This document shows, piece after piece, positions 16,203 to 24,212 of a stretch of 64,000 bases of DNA. A program made the translations under genes and the position numbers. Under the pieces are notes generated by a model that saw only the letters and a list, made by a program, of their open reading frames with translations, did not search any database and was not told where the DNA came from. The stretch spans positions 42,185-106,184 of the forward strand of contig DAINDE010000007.1 in assembly GCA_036732025.1 (NCBI GenBank), written 5' to 3'. The stretch comes from SSSZ01 sp036732025 (GTDB lineage: Bacteria > Pseudomonadota > Gammaproteobacteria > Burkholderiales > Rhodocyclaceae). Position 1 is the first letter of the stretch. Each line of letters opens with the position of its first letter.

Positions 16203-17081
16203 TCAGCGCACCGCCGCCGTTCCCGCAAACCCCCAATCTCGATACACCGAACCATCCGCCCGGCGCCAGGCGTAATGGTAGCCGTGCTGCAGGAAATGGC
16301 CGGCGTCCACGTCGCCCTGGTCGGCCAGCTTTCGGAACATGGCCAGGGCCCCTTGCCGGTCGGCCGCCACGCCGACGCCGAAATAGAGGGCCGTCGCGTA
16401 CTGCACCCGGGCCTTGACGCTGTAGCCGGGCGTGCCGGCCTCGGCGGCGAGGCGCAGATATTCGGTCATGCGTTCCGGGCGCTTGGGCACGGCGTAGCCG
16501 TTTTCGAAATGCTGGGAGAGGCGCAGGATGCCCAGGGAATTCTTCTCGCGCACGCAGGCGGCGAGGATTTTCAGGGCCGACTCGTGGTCGGCGCACTTCT
16601 CCAGTTCGAAAAGGGCCGCCGCGAACTTGCCGATGCCGCACTCCGGCGCTTCACCCGGGGTGATGTCCACGAAGCCCACCGCCAAGTCGCTGGCGTCTCC
16701 CTGACGGCAGTAGAGATTCTCCTGGGGCAGTGCAGCGGCGTCGGCGACCACCTGCTCCAGCCAGCGGCCGGTCGCCTGGACGGCGGCCGGGGTGTCGCCC
16801 GTCCAGGCTAGCGCCGTGCCGCCGCTCGCCTCGTCCCAATCGACGCTGACCCGGACCGCTCCCGCCGGCTGCAGCAGACGGAGTTCGAAGCGCTCGGCGT
16901 CGAGGTCGGCATGGGGCAGGCCGTCCCGCGCCAGGTCGGCGCGCAGGGCGCGCCATACCCGCTCGGGGGCGATGTCGACCTGCAGCCGGCCGCTCTCGGC
17001 GGCGACTGTGGGCGCGCTGACGGCAATGGCGGCAACAACGGCGAGGCTGGCGCAAGCGGCCGGGAAACGATAAACACCCAT
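16203..17081 (-). CDS. Exported Sel1-repeat protein
   Basis: Periplasmic or outer-membrane-associated protein of 292 residues. Signal peptide 1-28 (cleavage near TVAAES). The middle part (about 30-150) is unrecognised. The C-terminal half (about 170-265) contains Sel1/TPR-like helical repeats such as ILRLSQHFENGYAVPKRPER and YATALYFGVGVAADRQGALA. AGGAG lies 7 bases before the ATG. Such repeats mediate protein-protein contacts. It is convergent with fccB and not obviously part of the sulfur locus. Confidence 0.75.
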   Translation of the reverse strand: MGVYRFPAACASLAVVAAIAVSAPTVAAESGRLQVDIAPERVWRALRADLARDGLPHADLDAERFELRLLQPAGAVRVSVDWDEASGGTALAWTGDTPAAVQATGRWLEQVVADAAALPQENLYCRQGDASDLAVGFVDITPGEAPECGIGKFAAALFELEKCADHESALKILAACVREKNSLGILRLSQHFENGYAVPKRPERMTEYLRLAAEAGTPGYSVKARVQYATALYFGVGVAADRQGALAMFRKLADQGDVDAGHFLQHGYHYAWRRADGSVYRDWGFAGTAAVR

Positions 17082-17277
17082 GAGGTTCTCCTGGCGAAGG
17101 CTGTAAGCTGCCTACGATAGAGAAAGGTTCGCCGGGGCGGCAGAGCAAACTGCCTGCGGCTCGCCGGGCATGATGCCCGACGGGGCGGCATCCTGGCCCG
17201 CATCCAGTTCCTTCGCCACGCCGTACAAGAAACGGACTGCCCCTCGCCGGCACCCCCAGCATCAACGGAGAACGACC

Positions 17278-17484
17278 ATGATCGAACTCACCCTGCCCCG
17301 CGACACCCCGCCCGCCGTCGACCCTGCCGCCTATGCCCATACCGCCATGAAAGCGGCGGAGGGCTTCGGCCATGCGCCGGGACTGTTGGAACTGCGCGCC
17401 CAACAGAGTCTCCGGGGATCGCCCCAGGTGCGGATGCGAGGTCCCTCGCCCCTGCTGCCCGCGCCCGCGATCACCGGCCACTGA
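17278..17484 (+). CDS. Small hypothetical protein (68 aa)
   Basis: Not recognised. The ATG at 17278 has GGAG upstream (AACGGAGAACGACC). The sequence begins MIELTLPRDTPPAVDPAAYA; no membrane segment or signal peptide. Its TGA overlaps an ATG (TGATG at 17482-17486) that would start the epimerase if the C5 run just after it contained one more C, so it looks like the first gene of a coupled pair. Confidence 0.55.
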   Translation: MIELTLPRDTPPAVDPAAYAHTAMKAAEGFGHAPGLLELRAQQSLRGSPQVRMRGPSPLLPAPAITGH

Positions 17485-18142
17485 TGGCCGCCCCCGCCAG
17501 GTCTTCGTCACCGGCGCCAACGGCTACCTGGGCAGCCGCCTGGTGCCGCGCCTCATCGGCCGCGGCCACCGGGTTTCCGCCCTCGTCCGCCCGGGGCGGG
17601 AAGGCGCCCTGCCCACGGCCTGCCGGGTGGTGACCGGGAATGCCCTGGACGCCGCCAGTTTCCGGGATCGCCTCCGCGGCGCCGACACCCTGGTCCATCT
17701 GGTCGGCGTCGCTCATCCCAGCCCGGCCAAGGCGGCCGCCTTCACCGCCGTCGACCTCGCCTCACTGCAGGCGGCGGTGGCAGCGGCCCGCCACGCCGGA
17801 GTGGCGCATTTCGTCTATGTCAGCGTCGCCCAGCCGGCGCCGGCCATGCAGGCCTACGTCGCCGCCCGGGCTGCCGCGGAAGCGCTGCTGCGGGAAAGCG
17901 GCCTCGCCGCCACCGTCCTGCGGCCCTGGTACGTCCTCGGCCGGGGCCACCGCTGGCCCCTGGCGCTGCTGCCCTTCTACTGGCTGGCCGAAAGCCTGCC
18001 CGCCACGCGGGAAGCGGCCCGGCGTCTGGGCCTGGTCACCCTGGACCAGATGCAGGCAACCCTGGTGGCGGCAGTGGAAAATCCGGCTACGACATTCCGC
18101 ATCGCCGAGGTGCCCGCCATCCGCCGGGGAATGGCCGCCTAA
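17484..18142 (+). pseudogene. NAD(P)-dependent epimerase/NmrA-like protein with a disrupted start
   Basis: Rossmann-fold SDR-type protein of about 220 residues. The nucleotide-binding site is QVFVTGANGYLGSRLVPRL; later VHLVGVAHPS and VLRPWYVLGRG fit atypical SDRs of the NDUFA9/epimerase kind. In the main frame the only ATG is at 17372, deep inside the preceding gene. The natural coupled ATG at 17484 is out of frame by one base, and adding a single C to the C5 run (17491-17495) would give MAAPRQVFVTGANG. So this is either a frameshift, a sequencing error, or a gene using the far upstream start. It overlaps the convergent cytochrome gene by 4 bases. Confidence 0.7.
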
Positions 18143-18753
18143 TCCAGCGTCGCCAGATACTCCGCGACGGCGTGGGTTTCCAGCTCGGTGAGCTTGGAGG
18201 CGATGGTGTGCATCACCGCGTTGTCGTTGGTCCGCTCCCGCTTGTTGAATTGCTTGAGCTGGTCCTCGATGTAGCGGGGATGCTGCCCGGCCAGCCGCGG
18301 CAGCAGCGGCGTGCCGTGGGCCTTGGCGCCGTGGCAACTGGCACAGGCGGGCAGGCCGGTGAAGCGGTTGCCCTTGGTGAAGACATAGCGGCCGACGGCT
18401 ATCAGGTCGCCGTCCAGGGCGGCCTTGACCGGTGCCTTCCTGGCTTCGAAGTAGGCGCCCAGGGCCCTCATCTCGTCGGGGGTCAAGTCCTCGGCCTGGG
18501 GCTTCATGGTGTCGCTCTTGCGCTTGCCGCTCTGGAAATCGCCCAACTGCTTGGCCACGTACTCGGCATGCTGCCCCGCCAGGCGCGGGAAGACGGCGCT
18601 CGCCGCCTCGCCTTCCACGCCGTGGCAAAGGAAGCAGCGGCCGGAAACGATTTCCTCGGCCCGCTTGAGATCGACCTTGTCAGCGGCCAAGGCCTGCGTA
18701 GCCAGCGACGCAGCCAGCGCGGCGAGCGCCAGCGCAAATTTCTTGTGACCCAT
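18139..18753 (-). CDS. Dihaem cytochrome c4
   Basis: Periplasmic dihaem cytochrome of 204 residues, the size of cytochrome c4. Signal peptide 1-24, haem motifs CFLCH (40-44) and CASCH (137-141). Each half carries the repeated FPRLAGQHAEYV / LPRLAGQHPRYI element typical of c4. The start at 18753 is preceded by GGGGGA. c4 proteins shuttle electrons from quinol oxidoreductases or periplasmic dehydrogenases to terminal oxidases, so it could accept Sox electrons. Its upstream region contains a motif like the sox operator. Confidence 0.92.
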   Translation of the reverse strand: MGHKKFALALAALAASLATQALAADKVDLKRAEEIVSGRCFLCHGVEGEAASAVFPRLAGQHAEYVAKQLGDFQSGKRKSDTMKPQAEDLTPDEMRALGAYFEARKAPVKAALDGDLIAVGRYVFTKGNRFTGLPACASCHGAKAHGTPLLPRLAGQHPRYIEDQLKQFNKRERTNDNAVMHTIASKLTELETHAVAEYLATLD

Positions 18754-18789
18754 ATTTCCCCCGTGGATGTGCAATTACATAATTAAATC

Positions 18790-18802
18790 GTAATTTGCTT
18801 AC
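18790..18802. promoter_or_regulatory. Sox-operator-like motif upstream of cytochrome c4
   Basis: GTAATTTGCTTAC, 11 of 13 bases identical to GTAATTTACTTAT in the sox divergent region (14361-14373). It lies 37 bases upstream of the cytochrome c4 start in an AT-rich island. This suggests common control by the ArsR-type regulator, unproven. Confidence 0.35.
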
Positions 18803-18826
18803 GCACGGCTTGCAATCCGGGGGCGT

Positions 18827-19276
18827 TCAGGCGTGGCCCGTGCTGCCGAAGCCACCCTCGCCCCGCTCGCTGGCGGCGAATTCGTCCACCACGTTGAAGC
18901 CGACCTGGAGCACCGGCACCACCACCAGTTGGGCGATGCGATCCAGCGGGTTGAGGGTAAAGGATTCCTTGCCCCGGTTCCACACCGACACCATGATCTC
19001 GCCCTGGTAGTCGCTGTCGATGAGCCCCACCAGGTTGCCCAGCACGATGCCGTACTTGTGGCCCAGCCCGGAGCGCGGCAGGATCATGGCGGCCAGGCCC
19101 GGATCGGCCAGGTGGATGGCGATTCCCGTCGGCACCAGGATGGTTCCGCCCGGCGGCAGATGCACCGGCGCCTCCAGGCAGGCCCGCAGATCGAGGCCGG
19201 CGGCCCCCGGGGTGGCGTAGTGGGGGGGCGAGTCCTTCAAGCGTTGGTCGAGGATCTTGACGTCGATACGGTGCAT
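18827..19276 (-). CDS. dut: dUTP diphosphatase
   Basis: Trimeric dUTPase of 149 residues that hydrolyses dUTP to dUMP. All five family motifs are visible: AAGLDLRA, LPRSGLGHKYG, NLVGLIDSDYQGE, RIAQLVVVPV and the C-terminal GEGGFGSTG arm. Its ATG overlaps the coaBC stop (TGATG), the coaBC-dut arrangement common in proteobacteria. Confidence 0.97.
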   Translation of the reverse strand: MHRIDVKILDQRLKDSPPHYATPGAAGLDLRACLEAPVHLPPGGTILVPTGIAIHLADPGLAAMILPRSGLGHKYGIVLGNLVGLIDSDYQGEIMVSVWNRGKESFTLNPLDRIAQLVVVPVLQVGFNVVDEFAASERGEGGFGSTGHA

Positions 19277-20466
19277 CAGCGGCTTCCTGTCAGCGTGGCG
19301 ATGTGGTCGATGAGCTGGCGCGCAAGCGTGGCCTTGGGCGCCGGCGCCAGGGGATGGGTGCCCTTGTCGTCGCAGAGGACAAGGCGGTTGTCGTCGCCGC
19401 CGAAGCCCTCGTGGATCAAATTGCCGACGATGAGGGGCACTTTCTTCTTGCGCCGCTTGGCCTGGGCGTATTCCTCCAGGTTGCGGCTCTCGGCGGCGAA
19501 GCCGACGCAGAAGGGGCCCTTCTTCATGGCTGCCACGTCGGCCAGGATGTCCGGGTTCTCGACCAGGGCGATGGCGGGGATGCCGCCTTCGTCCTTCTTC
19601 AGCTTGTGGTCGGCCACTTCGGCGACGGCGTAGTCGGCCACCGCCGCCACGCCGATGAAGATATCCGCCGCGCCGGCCCGGGCCATTACCGCCTGGTGCA
19701 TGTCGACGGCGCTCTTCACCGGCACCCGCTCCACCCCCGCCGGCACCGGCAGGCTGACGGGGCCGGAGACCAGGGTGACATCCGCCCCGGCATGCCGCGC
19801 CGCCCGGGCGATGGCGTAGCCCATCTTGCCGGAAGAAAGATTGGTGATGCCCCGCACCGGGTCGATGGCCTCGAAGGTGGGCCCGGCAGTGATGAGCACC
19901 CGGCGCCCGGCCAGGCGCTTGGGGGCGAAGAAGGCGATCATCTCCTCGAGGAGTTCCCCGGCTTCCAGCATGCGCCCCTCGCCCACCTCGCCGCAGGCCT
20001 GCTCGCCGCTGGCGGGGCCGAGGATGGCGACGCCGTCGGCCTGCAACTGGGCGACGTTGCGGCGGGTGGCCGGGTTCTCCCACATCTGGCGGTTCATGGC
20101 CGGCGCCACCAGCAGCGGGCAATCCCGGGCCAGGACCATGGTGGCGAGCAGGTCGTCGGCCAGGCCGTGGGCCGCCTTGGCCAGGAAATCCGCCGAGGCG
20201 GGCGCCACCAGGATGGCGTCGGCCTGCCGGGAGAGGTCGATGTGGGCCATGGCATTGGGCATGCGGGCGTCCCACTGGTCGGTAAATACCGGCTTGCCGG
20301 AAAGGGCCTGGAAGGTCACCGGTGTCACGAAGTGGGTGGCCGCCTCGGTCATGGCCACCTGCACCTCGGCGCCGGCCTTGCCCAGGAGGCGCACCAGCTC
20401 CGCCGCCTTGTAGGCCGCGATGCCGCCGGTGACGCCGAGGACGATGCGTTTTCCCTGTAATTCCAT
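19276..20466 (-). CDS. coaBC: Bifunctional phosphopantothenoylcysteine decarboxylase/synthase
   Basis: Coenzyme A biosynthesis enzyme of 396 residues. The N-terminal CoaC flavoprotein domain (about 1-180) has GVTGGIAAYKAAELVRLL, LVAPAMNRQMWENPA and SGEQACGEVGEGRM, including the catalytic cysteine. The C-terminal CoaB domain (about 190-396) has VLITAGPTFEAIDPVR, NLSSGKMG and the KKDEG/FAAES elements. The ATG at 20466 is divergent from radC over only 48 bases. It is coupled to dut downstream. Confidence 0.97.
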   Translation of the reverse strand: MELQGKRIVLGVTGGIAAYKAAELVRLLGKAGAEVQVAMTEAATHFVTPVTFQALSGKPVFTDQWDARMPNAMAHIDLSRQADAILVAPASADFLAKAAHGLADDLLATMVLARDCPLLVAPAMNRQMWENPATRRNVAQLQADGVAILGPASGEQACGEVGEGRMLEAGELLEEMIAFFAPKRLAGRRVLITAGPTFEAIDPVRGITNLSSGKMGYAIARAARHAGADVTLVSGPVSLPVPAGVERVPVKSAVDMHQAVMARAGAADIFIGVAAVADYAVAEVADHKLKKDEGGIPAIALVENPDILADVAAMKKGPFCVGFAAESRNLEEYAQAKRRKKKVPLIVGNLIHEGFGGDDNRLVLCDDKGTHPLAPAPKATLARQLIDHIATLTGSR

Positions 20467-20473
20467 TGTCTTA

Positions 20474-20505
20474 CCAGTAGAATGGCATGCAAACCATTCT
20501 ACTGG
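20474..20505. promoter_or_regulatory. Perfect inverted repeat in the coaBC/radC spacer
   Basis: CCAGTAGAATGG (20474-20485) and CCATTCTACTGG (20494-20505), 12-base perfect arms around 8 bases. Each arm contains TAGAAT reading outward or inward on opposite strands, so the element could carry -10 boxes for both divergent genes and act as a symmetrical operator. The radC ATG is only 9 bases beyond the right arm. Confidence 0.6.
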
Positions 20506-20514
20506 AAAACAAAA

Positions 20515-21195
20515 ATGGCGATCACCGACTGGCCGGCAGGCGAACGCCCCCGGGAACGGCTGCTGAAGCACGGCCCGGAAGCCCTTTCCGACGCCGAGCT
20601 GCTGGCCATCTACCTGCGCGTCGGGGTGCGGGGCAAAAGCGCCGTCGATCTCGCCCGCGACCTCCTGCACCGCTTCGAGGGCCAGCTCGCCCGCCTGGTG
20701 GAGGCGCCCGTAACCCAGCTCGCCACCGTCCCCGGCATCGGCCAGGCCAAGGCCGCCCAGTTGAAGGCCAGCTTCGAACTCGCCCGCCGGGCGCTGGCCC
20801 AGGAAATGGCCACCCGCGACACCTTCGCCTCCCCCGGCGCCGTGCGCGAATGGCTGCGCCTGCAACTGGCGGGCCGTCCCCACGAGGTGTTCATGGCCCT
20901 CTGGCTGGATGCCCAGAACCGCCTCATCGCCGCCGAGGAGCTCTTCCGCGGCAGCCTCACCGCCACCAGCGTCTACCCGCGGGAAGTGGTCAAGGCCGGG
21001 CTGGCCCACAACGCCGCGGCAGTCATCCTGGCCCACAACCACCCCAGCGGCGTGGCCGAGCCCTCCCGGGCCGACGAGGCCCTCACCCGCGCCCTCAAGG
21101 ACGGCCTGGCCCTGGTGGATATCAAGGTGCTGGACCATTTTGTCGTGGCCGGCAGCGCCCCGCCCCTCTCCTTCGCCGAACGGGGTTTCCTCTAA
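20515..21195 (+). CDS. radC: RadC/YicR-type JAB-domain protein
   Basis: 226-residue RadC family protein. An N-terminal UPF0758 helical region (PRERLLKHGPEALSDAELLA) contains a helix-hairpin-helix (ATVPGIGQAKAAQLKA). The C-terminal JAB/MPN domain has the metal motif AHNHPSGVAEPSRAD and an upstream glutamate in the RLIAAEELFRG strand. It is historically linked to DNA repair, but a direct role is doubtful in studied species. The ATG at 20515 is chosen as the conserved MxITDWPxxERPRER start. Confidence 0.93.
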   Translation: MAITDWPAGERPRERLLKHGPEALSDAELLAIYLRVGVRGKSAVDLARDLLHRFEGQLARLVEAPVTQLATVPGIGQAKAAQLKASFELARRALAQEMATRDTFASPGAVREWLRLQLAGRPHEVFMALWLDAQNRLIAAEELFRGSLTATSVYPREVVKAGLAHNAAAVILAHNHPSGVAEPSRADEALTRALKDGLALVDIKVLDHFVVAGSAPPLSFAERGFL

Positions 21196-21209
21196 AAGAC
21201 AAAAAGCGC

Positions 21210-21239
21210 TTGAAAGCCAAGTGGATTTTTGGTTAGAAT
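21210..21239 (+). promoter_or_regulatory. Predicted sigma70 promoter for rpmB-rpmG
   Basis: TTGAAA (21210-21215), 18-base spacer, TAGAAT (21234-21239), giving a start near 21246 and a ~30-base leader with GGAG before the rpmB ATG. Confidence 0.6.
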
Positions 21240-21276
21240 CACGGGCTTTCTTCTAGCGAATTCTGGAGCACCAATC

Positions 21277-21510
21277 ATGGCGCGAGTCTGCCAAGTAACG
21301 GGCAAGGGCCCGATGGTTGGGAACAACGTTTCCCACGCCAACAACAAAACGAAGCGCCGCTTCCTGCCGAACCTGCAGTACCGCCGCTTCTGGGTCGAAT
21401 CTGAAAACCGCTTCGTGCGCCTGCGCGTTTCCAACGCCGGCCTGCGCGTCATCGACAAGAACGGCATCGACGCCGTCCTCGCCGACCTGCGCGCCCGTGG
21501 CGAAGTCTGA
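21277..21510 (+). CDS. rpmB: 50S ribosomal protein L28
   Basis: Ribosomal protein of 77 residues beginning MARVCQVTGKGPMVGNNVSH, then NKTKRRFLPNLQ, the L28 signature. It belongs to the large subunit near the peptide exit region. It is followed after 19 bases by rpmG, the universal pairing. Confidence 0.98.
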   Translation: MARVCQVTGKGPMVGNNVSHANNKTKRRFLPNLQYRRFWVESENRFVRLRVSNAGLRVIDKNGIDAVLADLRARGEV

Positions 21511-21529
21511 TTAAGGAAGGATAGGAAAA

Positions 21530-21697
21530 ATGGCTAAAGGCGGTCGCGAAAAGATCAAGCTGGAATCCACTGCCGGTACCGGCTACTTCTACACCACCTC
21601 CAAGAACAAGCGCACGACGCCTGAGAAGCTGGAGTTCGTGAAGTACGACCCGAAGGCCCGCAAGCATGTGGCCTTCAAGGAAGTGAAGCTGAAGTAA
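21530..21697 (+). CDS. rpmG: 50S ribosomal protein L33
   Basis: Ribosomal protein of 55 residues, MAKGGREKIKLESTAGTGYF, then YTTSKNKRTTPEKLE, ending AFKEVKLK. It lacks the CxxC zinc pairs, so it is the zinc-free L33 form usual in betaproteobacteria. AAGGAAGGATAGG supplies the ribosome-binding site. It ends the two-gene operon, with a terminator 24 bases downstream. Confidence 0.98.
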   Translation: MAKGGREKIKLESTAGTGYFYTTSKNKRTTPEKLEFVKYDPKARKHVAFKEVKLK

Positions 21698-21718
21698 TTC
21701 GGCGCCTTCCCGGCAAGA

Positions 21719-21748
21719 AAAACCCGCCTTTCGGCGGGTTTTGTTTTT
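21719..21748 (+). terminator. Rho-independent terminator after rpmG
   Basis: AACCCGCC-TTTC-GGCGGGTT hairpin followed by TTGTTTTTT, ending at the 3' end of the convergent dsbB gene. Confidence 0.88.
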
Positions 21749-22240
21749 TCAGGCTTTCCGCCTGACGGCCAGCCAGGCCCCAAAGCCGGCAAAGCCCAGG
21801 AAAATGGGCACCGACCAGTTGGCCATGGAAAGCCCGAGGAAGACCCAGTCGCGGCTGGTGCAGAAGCCGGTGGCGAGGAACAGGGTCGGCCATTGCATGC
21901 CCAGGAAATCCACCAGTCGCTCGATGGCGTTGGGTTCGGCGTAGCCGCAGGCGGTGGCTAGTTCCGGATAGGCCTGCATCCAGCTCTGGTAGGCGGCGAC
22001 GGCACTGCCCCCCAGGCCGGTGAGGGCGATGAGCCCGCCCCAAAGGGGACGCCCCGGCAGGAACGTTCCCAGGAGCGCCAGCGCGCCGATGGTCAGGTAG
22101 AGCAGCCGCTGGAAAATACATAGGGGGCAAGGCGCCAGGCGTAACAGCACCTGCAGTTCCATACCCACCGCCACCAGGCCGACAGCTCCCAGGGCCAAGG
22201 TGGCGAACCAGGCCCGGCTCGGAATATCACGCCAGGACAT
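21749..22240 (-). CDS. dsbB: Disulfide bond formation protein DsbB
   Basis: Inner-membrane quinone-coupled oxidant of DsbA, 163 residues with four transmembrane helices. The first periplasmic redox pair is PCPLCIFQR; the second loop contributes the cysteines in TACGYAEP and FCTSRDW. The ATG lies 14 bases inside the upstream desaturase gene. It is relevant to the many periplasmic cytochromes encoded nearby, although the linkage to the desaturase has no known functional meaning. Confidence 0.95.
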   Translation of the reverse strand: MSWRDIPSRAWFATLALGAVGLVAVGMELQVLLRLAPCPLCIFQRLLYLTIGALALLGTFLPGRPLWGGLIALTGLGGSAVAAYQSWMQAYPELATACGYAEPNAIERLVDFLGMQWPTLFLATGFCTSRDWVFLGLSMANWSVPIFLGFAGFGAWLAVRRKA

Positions 22241-23396
22241 AGCTGCGCATCCTCATGGACAGATCCTGCAACTGGCGGATGCCCGAGGCCTCCGCCTTCT
22301 GGCACCAGGCCTGGAGTTCGGCGACCAACTGCTCGCGGGTGGCGTTGGTGCGGCTCCACACGGCCGCCAACTCCTCGCGCATGGCGTAGAGGGTGGCCAG
22401 CACCTGGCTGCGGGCCAACAGGTTGTCGAGGCGGGCACGCAGTTCCGCCGGCACCTTCCCGGCATCCGCCGCCAGCCAGCCCTTGAGGCCCTGGAACTGG
22501 GCCTTGTCCTGCAGCTTGGCCAGTTCGACGGCATAGACCTGCTTCAGGGAGCGGGCGTAGCGGGCCAGCACGTCGTAGCGGTTGTCGATGACCGCCTGCA
22601 GGGTATCGCCATCCACCACCGGGCGCGGCACCCCGACCCTGGGGACGGGCGCCAGCTTTTTCACCTTCGCCTGGCCCAGGGCCGCCAGGATGCGGATGTA
22701 CAGCCAGCCGATGTCGAACTCGTACCACTTGCTGGACAGGCGGGCGGAGGTGGCGAAGGAATGGTGATTGTTGTGCAGTTCCTCGCCGCCGATGAGGATG
22801 CCCCAGGGGACGATATTGGTGGAGGCGTCGGCGCAGTCGTAATTGCGGTAGCCCCAGTAGTGCCCGATGCCGTTGATGACGCCGGCCGCCCAGAAGGGAA
22901 TCCACACCATCTGCACGCCCCAGATCAGCGCTCCGGGCAGGAAGCCGAACAGCGCCAGGTCGATGGCCAGCATGAGGAGGATGCCGTACTTCTGCAGGGG
23001 CGTGTAGATGCGGCGCTCCAGCCAGTCGTCCGGCGTGCCGTGGCCGTAGCGGCGCAGGGTTTCGGCATTGTGCGATTCCCTGACGTAGAGGATGACACCG
23101 CCCCACAGCACCCGGTTGATGCCCAGCACCTGGGGCGAATGGGGATCGTCGGCAGTCTCGCACTTGGCGTGGTGCTTGCGGTGGATGGCCGCCCACTCCT
23201 TGGTCACCATGCCGGTGGTCAGCCACAGCCAGAAGCGGAAGAAATGCGACGGCAAAGGCCCCAGATCCAGGGCCCGGTGGGCCTGGTGGCGGTGCAGGAA
23301 GATGGTGACGGCGGCGATGGTGACGTGGGTCAGCGCCAGCGCCGCCAGCACGTAACCCCACCAGGGCAGGACAAGGACACCCGAATACGAACCCAC
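22227..23396 (-). CDS. Acyl-CoA/acyl-lipid delta-9-type fatty acid desaturase
   Basis: Membrane di-iron desaturase of about 389 residues. Histidine boxes are HRHQAHRA, HRKHH and HNNHH, spaced by hydrophobic pairs of helices, and a C-terminal cytoplasmic coiled region (about 260-389) extends beyond the minimal desaturase. It introduces a double bond into saturated acyl chains. A GTG at 23396 with GGGAG 7 bases upstream is preferred to the TTG at 23420, which has no ribosome site. It overlaps dsbB by 14 bases. Confidence 0.92.
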   Translation of the reverse strand: MGSYSGVLVLPWWGYVLAALALTHVTIAAVTIFLHRHQAHRALDLGPLPSHFFRFWLWLTTGMVTKEWAAIHRKHHAKCETADDPHSPQVLGINRVLWGGVILYVRESHNAETLRRYGHGTPDDWLERRIYTPLQKYGILLMLAIDLALFGFLPGALIWGVQMVWIPFWAAGVINGIGHYWGYRNYDCADASTNIVPWGILIGGEELHNNHHSFATSARLSSKWYEFDIGWLYIRILAALGQAKVKKLAPVPRVGVPRPVVDGDTLQAVIDNRYDVLARYARSLKQVYAVELAKLQDKAQFQGLKGWLAADAGKVPAELRARLDNLLARSQVLATLYAMREELAAVWSRTNATREQLVAELQAWCQKAEASGIRQLQDLSMRMRSYVLA

Positions 23397-23507
23397 TCGA
23401 CGACTCCCGGAAAGGTACAATTTTGAATTTTACGGCATGGGCCGGCCGGGCCACAGCATTTCCCCGGCTGGCTTTGTACGAAGACGCCCGCCCGCTAAAC
23501 TAGTTCC

Positions 23508-24212
23508 ATGACTGCACGCATCCTCCTCGTCGAAGACGACGAACGCCTGGCGGAACTGACCGCCGAATACCTGCGCCGCAACGACCTCGAGGTTGCCATC
23601 GAGGGCCGGGGCGACGTGGCCGAGACCCGCATCCAGCAGGAACAGCCCGACCTCGTCATCCTCGACGTCATGCTCCCCGGCAAGGACGGCTTCGAGGTCT
23701 GCCGCGCCGTGCGCCCCCATTACCGCGGCGTGATCCTCATGCTCACCGCCCGCGACGAGGATTTCGACCAGATCCTCGGCCTCGAGATGGGTGCCGACGA
23801 CTACATCGCCAAGCCGGTCCAGCCGCGCCTGCTGCTGGCCCGCATCAAGGCCCTGCTGCGGCGCTTCCCCACTGCCGCCGAGGCGGGGCCGGCCAACGCC
23901 GAGGAACAGGTCTTCGGCCAGTTCCGCATCAGCCAGGCCACCCGCACGGCGAGCCTGGGGGGCGAAACCATCGACCTGACCACCGCCGAATTCGACCTCC
24001 TCTGGCTGCTCGCCTGCCATGCCGGCAACGTGCTGTCCCGCGACGACCTGCTGCAGGAACTGCGCGGCATCGGCTTCGACGGCCTCGACCGCTCCATCGA
24101 TGCCCGCATCTCGCGGCTGCGCAAGAAGCTGAACGACGATCCGGAAAACCCCACCCGCATCAAGACCGTGCGCGGCAAGGGCTACCTCTTCAGCAAGCAT
24201 GACTGGAACTGA
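23508..24212 (+). CDS. OmpR-family response regulator (RstA-like)
   Basis: Two-component regulator of 234 residues. The receiver domain has the acidic pocket VEDD (9-11) and phospho-acceptor Asp53 in LVILDVMLPGKDGFE, then LTARDED and the KP switch lysine. The C-terminal winged-helix DNA-binding domain (about 135-230) includes RKKLNDDPENPTRIKTVRGK. The sensor kinase gene overlaps its end by 14 bases. Direct-repeat boxes upstream of the downstream small genes are candidate binding sites. Confidence 0.95.
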   Translation: MTARILLVEDDERLAELTAEYLRRNDLEVAIEGRGDVAETRIQQEQPDLVILDVMLPGKDGFEVCRAVRPHYRGVILMLTARDEDFDQILGLEMGADDYIAKPVQPRLLLARIKALLRRFPTAAEAGPANAEEQVFGQFRISQATRTASLGGETIDLTTAEFDLLWLLACHAGNVLSRDDLLQELRGIGFDGLDRSIDARISRLRKKLNDDPENPTRIKTVRGKGYLFSKHDWN

